Assembly (NCBI RefSeq): GCF_002007215.1
Contig: NZ_MUHX01000009.1
Span: 31,583-95,582, forward strand
DNA from: Pyramidobacter sp. C12-8
GTDB lineage: Bacteria > Synergistota > Synergistia > Synergistales > Dethiosulfovibrionaceae
Direction: 5' to 3'
DNA: 64,000 bases
The stretch's first letter is position 1. Each line of letters opens with the position of its first letter. The notes under the pieces are model-generated. The model did not search any database. It was not told the DNA's origin and worked only from the letters and a program-made list of their open reading frames with translations. Below, piece by piece: positions 43,854-50,947 of the stretch. The position numbers and the translations under genes are program-made.

Positions 43854-45394
43854 GGCCGCTCGTCCCCCTTTCCGACGTCCTCGAACGTTACGGCGACGCG
43901 CGCGCCGTCGAAGCGCGCTACGCTGGCGCGGCGGAACTTTGCGTCGTCGCGCGCGGGAAAGTCGCTGCGGAAGTGCGCGCCGCGGCTTTCCTCGCGCGCC
44001 AGCGCGCTTTGCAGCAGAGAGCGGGCCAGCAGCGGCAGCGTGCCGGAAAGCTTTTCCAGCTCGCTCAGGCCGCGGGCCATGGTCTCGCCGTCGCGGATCA
44101 CGCCGAGGCAGCGCTTCGTGACCGCGTGCATGGCGTTCACGTCCCGCTGCGGCGCAGGCGGCGGCGCTTCGCCGGCGCGGCAGCGCGCCGGGGCTTTCGC
44201 CTCGCCGAGGGCCGTGCGCGCCGCGATCTGCCCGCCGTAGATGGCGCCCAGCAGCGAGTTGCCGCCGAGGCGGTTGGCGCCGTGGTACAGGCAAGCGCAC
44301 TCGCCGGCGGCGTACAGGTTCTCGAACCCGGCGACGCGGTGAGATGCGTCCACCTTGAGGCCGCCCATGAAGTAGTGCAGTCCCGGCTCGACGGGGATGG
44401 GGCGCTCGCGCGGGTCGAGGCGCAGGTAGGTGAGGCAGGTGTCGACCACGCCGGCCAGCTTGCAGCTCATCACGTTTTCGGGCAGTTCCGTGAGGTCGAG
44501 GAACACGGGGCCGCCGCGCCGCGCCCGCCAGATCTCGCGCGCGGTGACGTCGCGCGGCATCAGGTTGCCCAGCTCGGGGTATTTCTCTTCCATGAAGTAC
44601 CGGCGCTCGCCGTCCCGTATCGTGAAAAGCCGCCCGCCCTCGCCGCGCGCGGCCTCGCTGATCAGATGTCGTTTGCCCGAAGCGGACACGGTGGTGGGGT
44701 GGTATTGGATGAACTCGCCGTCGGCGATCGGCGCGCCAAGACGGAACAGTTCGGCCGCGGCTTCGCCCGTGTTGTTCAGCGAGCCGGTGGTGTCGGAAAA
44801 AAGGCCGTGCATGCCGCCGGTCGCCATGATCACCGCGTCGGCGCGGACTTCCGACACGGAGCCGTCGAAACGGTCGCGCAGCGCCGCGCCGCCGCAGGCG
44901 ATCCCGTCGCGCAGCAGCGTCACGAAATCGTGATGCGGCAGACGGACGACGAGCCCCTCGCCTTCGTAACGGCGCACGGCGTCGATCAGCGCCGTCATTA
45001 TCTGCTTGCCCGTGCTGCTTTGGGCGAAGGCGGTGCGCTTTTTCTTCTGTCCGCCGAAATGGCGCTGGTCGATCTCGCCGTTTGCCCGATTGAACTGCGT
45101 CCCCATCTCCAGCAGGCGGCGCACGATGCCCGGCGCCGCCTCGGTCATGCCGCGCAGCGCCGCGGCGTCGGCCAGTTCGCAGCCGGCTTTGTACGTGTCG
45201 GCGAAGTGCTGCGCCGGGCTGTCGTTTTCGCCCTTCACGTTCAGCGCCGCGTTGATGCCGCCCTCGGCCATCACCGACTGGGCGCGCTCCGACGGCATCG
45301 ACGAGACGAGCGCGGCGCGCCCCCCTTTTTCCGCGGCGGTCAGGGCGGCCGCCAGGCCCGCCAGACCCGCGCCGACGATCAGCAGCGTCTTCAT
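43850..45394 (-). CDS. frdA: Fumarate reductase / succinate dehydrogenase flavoprotein subunit
   Basis: 514 residues from ATG 45394, somewhat shorter than the usual 570-600. FAD motif 'IVGAGLAGLAAALTAAEKGG' at the start, 'MAEGGINAAL', 'QYHPTTVSASGKRHLISEA', 'RGEGGRLFT', and 'HGANRLGGNSLLGAIYGG' near the FAD. The shortening appears to be in the C-terminal helical part. In an amino-acid fermenter the fumarate-reducing direction is more likely, which is inference. Confidence 0.92.
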   Translation of the reverse strand: MKTLLIVGAGLAGLAAALTAAEKGGRAALVSSMPSERAQSVMAEGGINAALNVKGENDSPAQHFADTYKAGCELADAAALRGMTEAAPGIVRRLLEMGTQFNRANGEIDQRHFGGQKKKRTAFAQSSTGKQIMTALIDAVRRYEGEGLVVRLPHHDFVTLLRDGIACGGAALRDRFDGSVSEVRADAVIMATGGMHGLFSDTTGSLNNTGEAAAELFRLGAPIADGEFIQYHPTTVSASGKRHLISEAARGEGGRLFTIRDGERRYFMEEKYPELGNLMPRDVTAREIWRARRGGPVFLDLTELPENVMSCKLAGVVDTCLTYLRLDPRERPIPVEPGLHYFMGGLKVDASHRVAGFENLYAAGECACLYHGANRLGGNSLLGAIYGGQIAARTALGEAKAPARCRAGEAPPPAPQRDVNAMHAVTKRCLGVIRDGETMARGLSELEKLSGTLPLLARSLLQSALAREESRGAHFRSDFPARDDAKFRRASVARFDGARVAVTFEDVGKGDERP

Positions 45395-45927
45395 CGCCAC
45401 TGCCACTCCGCGTAATAAAAGATCAGCGCTCCCGCAAAAAACAGCAGCAGCAGCGAGAAAATCAACAGCAGGTCCCCCTGCCAGACGCGGTAGCGGCAGA
45501 CGCCCAGCGAGACCAGCAGCGGACCGATCCCGGCCAGCACGTGCAGCGCCAGCGCCGCGGCCAGAAGGATCTGCACGAGCATTTTCAGCGTCGTGAACTC
45601 GAACAGCACGAACTGCCCCGAACGAACGCGCCCGAAGACGCCGACGTGCAGGCACAGCAGCAGGATCAGGGCCAGCCCGCTGAGGCGGATCGCCCAGAAG
45701 CGCGCGTTCTGCCGCAGATACAGCGCCCCCCGCCGCGAAGCGCGCAGCGTCGGGACCGTCAGCGCCAGACCGATGGCGCCGTGCAGCGCCGCCAGCGCCA
45801 TCGCCGTCCAGGCCACGATCTTGCCCGTGCCGGCGTTGACTCCCAACAGCATGAAGCTGCCCGCCAGGCCGTGCCACGCCAGCAGCGCCAGCAGGGCCGC
45901 CGTGACCAGCGCGTTGAGCCGCCTCAC
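45391..45927 (-). CDS. frdC: Fumarate reductase / succinate dehydrogenase cytochrome b subunit
   Basis: 178 residues from a GTG start (45927) overlapping the previous stop. Five hydrophobic helices, with His in 'WHGLAG', 'LHGAIG', 'LHVGVF' and 'LHVLAG' on four of them. This fits a single-subunit, di-haem b-type anchor (type B, as in Wolinella FrdC). It connects the enzyme to the quinone pool. Its stop overlaps the flavoprotein ATG. Confidence 0.88.
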   Translation of the reverse strand: MRRLNALVTAALLALLAWHGLAGSFMLLGVNAGTGKIVAWTAMALAALHGAIGLALTVPTLRASRRGALYLRQNARFWAIRLSGLALILLLCLHVGVFGRVRSGQFVLFEFTTLKMLVQILLAAALALHVLAGIGPLLVSLGVCRYRVWQGDLLLIFSLLLLFFAGALIFYYAEWQWR

Positions 45928-46424
45928 AGCGCGCGCTCCATTTCCCGCGCTTTCAGCGTCAGCGCGCCCAGCCGCTCGATGTCGCTCATGAGGATGACGC
46001 GCCGCGGCGCGACGAACAGATCGTACTTGCCCGCGAGCGCCTTCGACCGCAGCATCACGGGCGAGCAGGGGCTCAGCTTCACGTTCAGGCCGGCGCGTTC
46101 CAGCCGCCGCGCCAGACGCCGCGCGTAAACGCCGAGCGCCTTTTCGTCGGTCGTGTAGGCCAGCTTCAGCTCGCCGGGGCGTCCAAAGCGCGCCGGCCGT
46201 CCCAGCGCGGCCTCGCGCAGTCCGCGCAGCAGTTCGCCGGACGCGTCCACGCGCGGATTGACCGCCAGCAGATAGAGCCCGTCCAGCTCCTTCTCGCCGG
46301 CGTGGGCGCGCCGCGCCCCCGAGGAAGCGGCCGAAAGCGCGTCGAGCCGCGAGCGGTAATAAAAGCCCGTTCCGGCGATCAGGCACAGCGTCAGCGCCGC
46401 GACGATAAAAGCGCGTTTGATCAT
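45924..46424 (-). CDS. Membrane-anchored protein leading the fumarate reductase operon
   Basis: 166 residues. An N-terminal signal/anchor ('AFIVAALTLCLIAGTGFYY'), an Ala/Arg-rich linker, then a soluble domain. Its second half ('LKLAYTTDEKALGVYARRLA' through 'GKYDLFVAP') resembles one lobe of family 5 solute-binding proteins: a beta strand, a helix with paired hydrophobics, 'L..AG..v.l', then 'L..GKYDLFV'. That is my pattern reading, not a confirmed homology. Translationally coupled (GTGA) to the cytochrome b gene, so it may be a periplasmic accessory of the reductase. Confidence 0.6.
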   Translation of the reverse strand: MIKRAFIVAALTLCLIAGTGFYYRSRLDALSAASSGARRAHAGEKELDGLYLLAVNPRVDASGELLRGLREAALGRPARFGRPGELKLAYTTDEKALGVYARRLARRLERAGLNVKLSPCSPVMLRSKALAGKYDLFVAPRRVILMSDIERLGALTLKAREMERAL

Positions 46425-46624
46425 GGTCTCACCCTTTTCGAAAATCCGTCGACGTTAGTTTCAGTGAACTTCGCCTCTATTGTACCGCAATTTTTGGGGA
46501 AAGAACATGTTCGTCCCCGTCGCGGCATAAAATCCGGCGACGAGGGATCCGTCCCGACGGGGAGAGATTTTTATCTGTCGCAACTTTCCGATCTTTCATA
46601 TATAATAAATGCGGAGGGAAGGGG

Positions 46625-47434
46625 ATGGATTCCATGGGCGAGACATACGAACAGCTGCGCATCATTCTGGACGCGGACGGAGACTTCGTCGCCGGCGGCG
46701 GGGAATTGTCGGCCGCCAGGCAGTTTATTGCCTTATGCGCGCGCGGCTCGGCGGCGGAGATCGAAACGGCGCTGCGCCGGGGCGCTCCGGCTGAGGCCCG
46801 CGACGAACGCGGCGTGACGCCGCTGGCGGCGGCGCTGAACTCCAATGCCAGCCTGGCGGCGCTGAAAGTCCTGCTCGAGCGCGGCGCGCCCTTGGAAACG
46901 AGAAACGGCGAGCACGCTACGCCCCTGATGATCGCCGCGCAGAAACGCAGCGCCGTCGTCGTCGATCTGCTCGTCGAAGCGGGAGCGAAAGTCGGCGCCC
47001 GCGACCGGCAGGGCCGCACGGCGCTGATGTACGCCGCGGCCTACAACCGCGACGCTGCCGTCGTCGACATCCTGTTGCGCTCCGGCGCGCAGATCGACCG
47101 CGGCGACCGCGGCGGCATGAGCGCGCTGATGTACGCGCTCAAGCAGGTCGTGCCGTCGCCCGCCGTGGTGCGCCTCCTGCTGCTGGCGGGCGCGGACGCC
47201 AACCTCCGCGACAAAGACGGCTGGACGCCGCTGAAGCTGGCCGTCGCCTACAACAAAACGACCGAAGCCGTCGCACTGCTCCTCGGCGCCGGCGCGCGCC
47301 CCGGCCGCGACGAAACGGAACGGGAAACGCTGACGAGGCTGCTCCATCAGAATCCGCTGATGAGCAGCGCCGACAAGACCCGGCTGAGCAGCCGCCTGTC
47401 CCGTTTCTACTGTTCCGAAGAAAAGGAGCCGTAA
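46625..47434 (+). CDS. Ankyrin repeat protein
   Basis: 269 residues, no signal peptide. About five ankyrin repeats between residues 45 and 235, for example 'GVTPLAAALNSNASLAALKV', 'HATPLMIAAQKRSAVVVDLL', 'GRTALMYAAAYNRDAAVVDI' and 'GWTPLKLAVAYNKTTEAVAL'. It should bind a protein partner in the cytosol; the partner is unknown. A TATAAT box (46601-46606) and 'GGAGGGAAGGGG' precede the ATG, so it has its own promoter, divergent from the fumarate reductase operon. Confidence 0.88.
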   Translation: MDSMGETYEQLRIILDADGDFVAGGGELSAARQFIALCARGSAAEIETALRRGAPAEARDERGVTPLAAALNSNASLAALKVLLERGAPLETRNGEHATPLMIAAQKRSAVVVDLLVEAGAKVGARDRQGRTALMYAAAYNRDAAVVDILLRSGAQIDRGDRGGMSALMYALKQVVPSPAVVRLLLLAGADANLRDKDGWTPLKLAVAYNKTTEAVALLLGAGARPGRDETERETLTRLLHQNPLMSSADKTRLSSRLSRFYCSEEKEP

Positions 47435-47534
47435 CGCCGGTTCCCGACAGAAAGTGATAAGCGCTTCTCCGGTTCCGGATTGGGCCGACGATGAGATCAT
47501 GCCCTTTGGCGGCGATCGAAAGGAGAACCGAGTC

Positions 47535-49175
47535 ATGGGGAAAGAGATACTGAACATCCATTGCCCTCAGTGCGGGGCGCCGGCAAACTTCGACATTGTT
47601 CATCAGGTCTATGAATGCGGCTACTGCGGCGGAACGGTGAAGGTCGAGGCGGCGCTGGAGGAAAAAAAGGATTACCGGGATGCGCAGCAGAAAAAAATGA
47701 AGAAGTCCGCCGAGGCGTTTGCTTTGGAGTCCGCGTCCTGCAGCGGATGCGGCGCGACGATTGTGTTCGAGGAAAACGAGGCTCTGTCGAAATGCGCGTT
47801 CTGCGGCAGGAGCCTGGTGCGGAAAGAGTATCTGTACGACGCGGGACTGCCGGAGAGCGTCATCCCGTTCAGGCTCACGAAAGCGGAAGCGCAGCAAAGG
47901 CTGGAAGAATGGTGCGACCGGAACAGCCGCAAAAAAGAGGCCAAGCATCTGCGCCCCCTGATCCCCGAGCTGAAGGGATTCTATCTTCCCTACGAGATGG
48001 TGCGCGGCCCGGTGCATTGCCGCGTGAGCTGCAAGAGGACGGCCGAGGTCTACGGCTTCGAGGGTTTTGTGAACGATGAGTTCGTAAACGGTTCGAAACA
48101 GCTCGACAATTTACTGCTGGACGCCATGGAACCGTTCGATCTGGACGGGCTCGAAGCCTTCGATTTCGCCTATGTGGCGGGACAGCATGTAAAGATAACG
48201 GATATATCCGAGGCCGAAGCCGAAAGGCGGATGACGGAAGAGGTCTCGGAAAACTACCGGCCGCAGCTGGAAAAGATGTGGGGCACCAAGGCGATCGAGA
48301 TCAATACGGAGGCAAAGTCCGCCGTCAGGCTGCCAGTGCTTTTGCCGGTCTATTATGTTTCCGGCGGGGATATCCATGCGGCCGTGAACGGACAGACGGG
48401 CAAAGTCAGCGTCCGAGCGGAGAAGAAAACGTATTACGTCACTCTGCCATGGTGGCTGAAAGCCATGGTGACGCTGCTTTTGGCTGTCGGCGCCACATTT
48501 TCCGCGATGGCGCTTTCCGGCATGGATCTCTGGGAAAGCCTGGGCATCGCGGGCATGCTCGGGATCTTTTATCTGATCGTCTATCTGTGCATGCTCGGCG
48601 ATTTCGCGAATAACAGCGGGGAGATCGGGTCTTACCGAAAGATATTCACCTCGGGAGAGCGGACCTTTCGCAGGGACGGGGGGAAGCTTGTCCTTCGCGA
48701 GGAGATCCTGGAGCGCAAGGTGGCCCGGCCGGTGTTCTTGAGGAAACTGGACGGCAAGGTCCAGCCCGTCGTCTATCTTTTCAGGTCGCCGAAACGGATG
48801 ATGGGGATCGCGCTGCTGAGTTTCGCGGTCATTTTTTTGCCGGCGATCGTCGCCCTCTTTCTGAATGGATTCGACTTTGCAAGGTTGTCTCTCGGCGGCT
48901 CGGCCGTGTGGTTCTGCATTATGGTTCCCGTCGTGCCGATTTACTTTGTGGTTTTCGGCATGGCAAGGCTTTATGATGCCCCGTGGATCTATACCCTTAC
49001 AGAGGACGGCGGAAAGAAGCGCTACAGAAAAAAGATCGAAATCACGTGGAAAAAAGTGGTGGACGGTCTCGCGGTCGTCCTCGTTTTGCTGATAAAGCCG
49101 CCGCTCTGCCTGGCGGTCTGGTTTGGAATCGCGTCCTTTTGCACCATGTGCTATTTGACGGCTTTCGGTTTTTGA
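47535..49175 (+). CDS. Membrane protein with two N-terminal zinc ribbons
   Basis: 546 residues from ATG 47535 ('AAAGGAGAA' upstream). The first ribbon is 'CPQCGAP'...'CGYCGG' (residues ~10-37) and the second 'CSGCGAT'...'CAFCGR' (~70-95). A soluble middle domain ('LKGFYLPYEMVRG') follows, then four or five transmembrane helices from about residue 325 on. TFIIB-type zinc-ribbon membrane proteins of this kind are widespread in anaerobes and uncharacterised. It probably faces the cytosol with its zinc ribbons. Follows the ankyrin gene by 100 bases. Confidence 0.75.
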   Translation: MGKEILNIHCPQCGAPANFDIVHQVYECGYCGGTVKVEAALEEKKDYRDAQQKKMKKSAEAFALESASCSGCGATIVFEENEALSKCAFCGRSLVRKEYLYDAGLPESVIPFRLTKAEAQQRLEEWCDRNSRKKEAKHLRPLIPELKGFYLPYEMVRGPVHCRVSCKRTAEVYGFEGFVNDEFVNGSKQLDNLLLDAMEPFDLDGLEAFDFAYVAGQHVKITDISEAEAERRMTEEVSENYRPQLEKMWGTKAIEINTEAKSAVRLPVLLPVYYVSGGDIHAAVNGQTGKVSVRAEKKTYYVTLPWWLKAMVTLLLAVGATFSAMALSGMDLWESLGIAGMLGIFYLIVYLCMLGDFANNSGEIGSYRKIFTSGERTFRRDGGKLVLREEILERKVARPVFLRKLDGKVQPVVYLFRSPKRMMGIALLSFAVIFLPAIVALFLNGFDFARLSLGGSAVWFCIMVPVVPIYFVVFGMARLYDAPWIYTLTEDGGKKRYRKKIEITWKKVVDGLAVVLVLLIKPPLCLAVWFGIASFCTMCYLTAFGF

Positions 49176-49217
49176 TCGGCGAAACGGGGAGACGCTCAAA
49201 CGACGAACGTTCGCCAC

Positions 49218-49258
49218 GCCGTCCGCGCGAAAGCCGCGAAGCGGAGCGCGCGGACGGC
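49218..49258 (+). terminator. GC-rich hairpin after the zinc-ribbon gene
   Basis: GCCGTCCGCGCG (49218-49229) and its perfect complement at 49247-49258. No T-run follows, so its role as a terminator is only probable. Confidence 0.45.
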
Positions 49259-49416
49259 TGCCTGCTCGCTCCCGGCTCCGTTTCGACGCGGCGGCTCCCG
49301 ATCGGAAGAAAGCTGCAAAAATCTGTTTTTCGTCGTGACCCCGCTTGCTTTTTGATAAAAGTCTGATAAGCTGAGAACGGTTTCATGAAATATGCTTACT
49401 AAAGGAGGGGACGAAA

Positions 49417-49785
49417 GTGGCAAAGTTTGTGATGAAAAGCGTCGCGTCGGGCCTGAAGTTCGATCTGAAAGCGGGCAACGGCGAGGTGATCGCCACGTCC
49501 GAGGTGTACACCACCGAGGCGGCCTGCCGCAACGGCATCGAAAGCGTGGTGAAGAACGCGGCCGAAGCCGTCGTGGAAGATCAGACCGAGAAGGATTGTG
49601 CCGTCCGGAAGAACCCGAAGTTCGAGCTTTACGCCGACAAGGCTGGCGAGTTCCGCTTCCGCCTCAAGGCCCGCAACGGCCAGGTCGTCGCCGTCTCCGA
49701 AGGCTACAAAGCCAAGGCCGGCTGCCTGAACGGCATCGAAAGCGTGCGCAAGAACGCCCCGAACGCCTCCGTCGAAAAGGCGTAA
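49417..49785 (+). CDS. DUF1508 (YegP-like) protein, two repeats
   Basis: 122 residues from GTG 49417 with a near-perfect ribosome site 'AAAGGAGGGG'. Two homologous ~55-residue units: 'KFDLKAGNGEVIATSEVYTT' with 'CRNGIESVVKNA', and 'FRFRLKARNGQVVAVSEGYK' with 'CLNGIESVRKNA'. This is the standard DUF1508 duplication; the function is unknown. Small, acidic/basic, cytosolic, and probably well expressed. Confidence 0.9.
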   Translation: MAKFVMKSVASGLKFDLKAGNGEVIATSEVYTTEAACRNGIESVVKNAAEAVVEDQTEKDCAVRKNPKFELYADKAGEFRFRLKARNGQVVAVSEGYKAKAGCLNGIESVRKNAPNASVEKA

Positions 49786-49838
49786 TTCGTTTTTTCGCAT
49801 CTGCGAAAAATCCTGTCGTTATCTTTTTTCGATTCAAG

Positions 49839-49854
49839 TGTTCCATGTGGAACA
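49839..49854. promoter_or_regulatory. parS-like ParB binding site
   Basis: TGTTCCATGTGGAACA: a 16-base palindrome apart from its centre, matching the widely conserved parS form TGTTCCACGTGGAACA at 15 of 16 positions (C to T in the central CG). It is intergenic, just upstream of the SRP RNA. ParB sites usually cluster around the replication origin, so this may mark an origin-proximal location. Confidence 0.6.
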
Positions 49855-49868
49855 TCCCCGCCGCGCCC

Positions 49869-49896
49869 TTGCAAAGGGCGCGGATTTTGTTAAAAT
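49869..49896 (+). promoter_or_regulatory. Promoter of the SRP RNA
   Basis: TTGCAA (49869-49874), 16-base spacer, TAAAAT (49891-49896), about 9 bases before the RNA 5' end. Placement agrees with the predicted start of the folded RNA. Confidence 0.65.
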
Positions 49897-49905
49897 ATGC
49901 CTGAA

Positions 49906-50027
49906 GCCTCTCGCAGGAGGCCCAGCCCCGTGCGGCGAAAAACCACGAATCCCGTCAGGTCCGGAAGGAAGCAGCGGTAAGAGGATCTTTTCGGGTGCCA
50001 CGGCTCTCTGGGTCTCCTGGGGGAGGC
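49906..50027 (+). ncRNA. ffs: Signal recognition particle RNA, bacterial small type (4.5S)
   Basis: The universal SRP core 'GTCAGGTCCGGAAGGAAGCA' is present (from about 49954). The ends pair: GCCTC/CGCAGGAG/CCCAG on the left with CTGGG/CTCCTG/GGAGGC on the right, giving one long hairpin of ~120 bases without an Alu domain. A T-run directly after the stem terminates it. It binds Ffh for co-translational targeting of membrane proteins. Confidence 0.95.
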
Positions 50028-50066
50028 TTTTTCGTCGTGCGGCGCACGGAAGAAAAACGACGGCTG

Positions 50067-50171
50067 CCACGGAGACGCGGAGAAACGGCGAAAAATAAAA
50101 TTGCACGGCGGCTTCGCCGCGAAAAACGGCGTCGCGTTTTTCTCTTGCGTTTCTCCGTGACTCCGCGGTGG
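50067..50171. repeat. Large imperfect palindrome, 'CCACGGAG' type
   Basis: CCACGGAG-ACGCGGAGAAACG on the left (50067-) pairs imperfectly with CGTTTCTCCGTGACTCCGCGGTGG on the right (ending 50171), enclosing a second hairpin rich in GGCGGCTTCGCCGCG. Non-coding; it fills the gap between the SRP RNA and the TetR gene. Shorter fragments of the same wording occur at 22306-22325 and around 57775. Confidence 0.6.
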
Positions 50172-50326
50172 ATTTCGTTTTCTTCCCGCTTTTGTAATTA
50201 AGCCGCGGGAACGGGGCGGTGACAGATGGCCGGGCGATGGCTATAATATCCTCGTTCGAATAAAAATGACCGAGGGTCGTTATTTTGACTTGCCGTCTTC
50301 CGACGGCGCGAAAGGAGGCGGGAAGC

Positions 50327-50947
50327 GTGCCGAAACTTTCGGCTGAGAACAAAGAGCTGATCACTGCGGCGGTGCGGGACAAGGCCTTTGCGTGCGCCTG
50401 CGCGATGCTGCGCGAGGCGGAGTGGCGCCGCTTCACGATGAAGGATCTGGCCGCGCGCATGGGCGTGGCCAAGGGCACCGTCTACAATTATTTTCGCGAC
50501 AAGGACGCCGTGATCCTCTTCATTCGCGACTGTCTTGCCCGGCAGATCACCGACCGCATCCGGCGCGACATGGAGCGGGAGCGCGACACCCGCCGGCTGC
50601 TGCGCCGCATCGTGCTGAAATCGATCGAGGGCATGAAGGAGTTCCGCTTTCTTCACTTCGCCATCGGCGACGTGGTGATGAGGCAGGCCGGTCCGGAAGG
50701 GGCGCCCCGGGACGACGCGGCCATGGACTGTGTGCACGAGGTTCTTGCCGCCGTCATGGAGCGGGGCATGAAGGACGGTTCGGTACGCCCCGGCGATCCC
50801 GTCCTGATGGCGGCCGCGCTTCATTCGTCGCTGATGGGCGTGGAAATCGGCAGCCGCTTTCACGGCGCGCTGAACACGGATTCGCAGCAGATCCGCGAGC
50901 TGGTCGCGGACTGGCTTCTGCGCGGCATTTGTACGGAGGAAAAATGA
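50327..50947 (+). CDS. TetR family regulator of the RND efflux operon
   Basis: 206 residues from GTG 50327 ('AAAGGAGG' upstream). The helix-turn-helix is 'FTMKDLAARMGVAKGTVYNY' (about residues 38-57); the C-terminal part is the ligand-binding helical domain. It overlaps the RND gene start by four bases, the usual layout of a local repressor that senses a pump substrate. Confidence 0.9.
   Translation: MPKLSAENKELITAAVRDKAFACACAMLREAEWRRFTMKDLAARMGVAKGTVYNYFRDKDAVILFIRDCLARQITDRIRRDMERERDTRRLLRRIVLKSIEGMKEFRFLHFAIGDVVMRQAGPEGAPRDDAAMDCVHEVLAAVMERGMKDGSVRPGDPVLMAAALHSSLMGVEIGSRFHGALNTDSQQIRELVADWLLRGICTEEK

Noticed and set aside
43854..44300. N-terminal extension of the iron-sulfur subunit
   Set aside because: It overlaps the well-conserved flavoprotein coding sequence in another frame and carries no recognisable domain; the ATG at 43853 with a four-base overlap is the natural start.
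46503..46512. GAACATGTTC palindrome as a LexA box
   Set aside because: LexA boxes of the GAAC/GTTC type need a four-base spacer; here the spacer is two bases, and the site lies by no damage gene.
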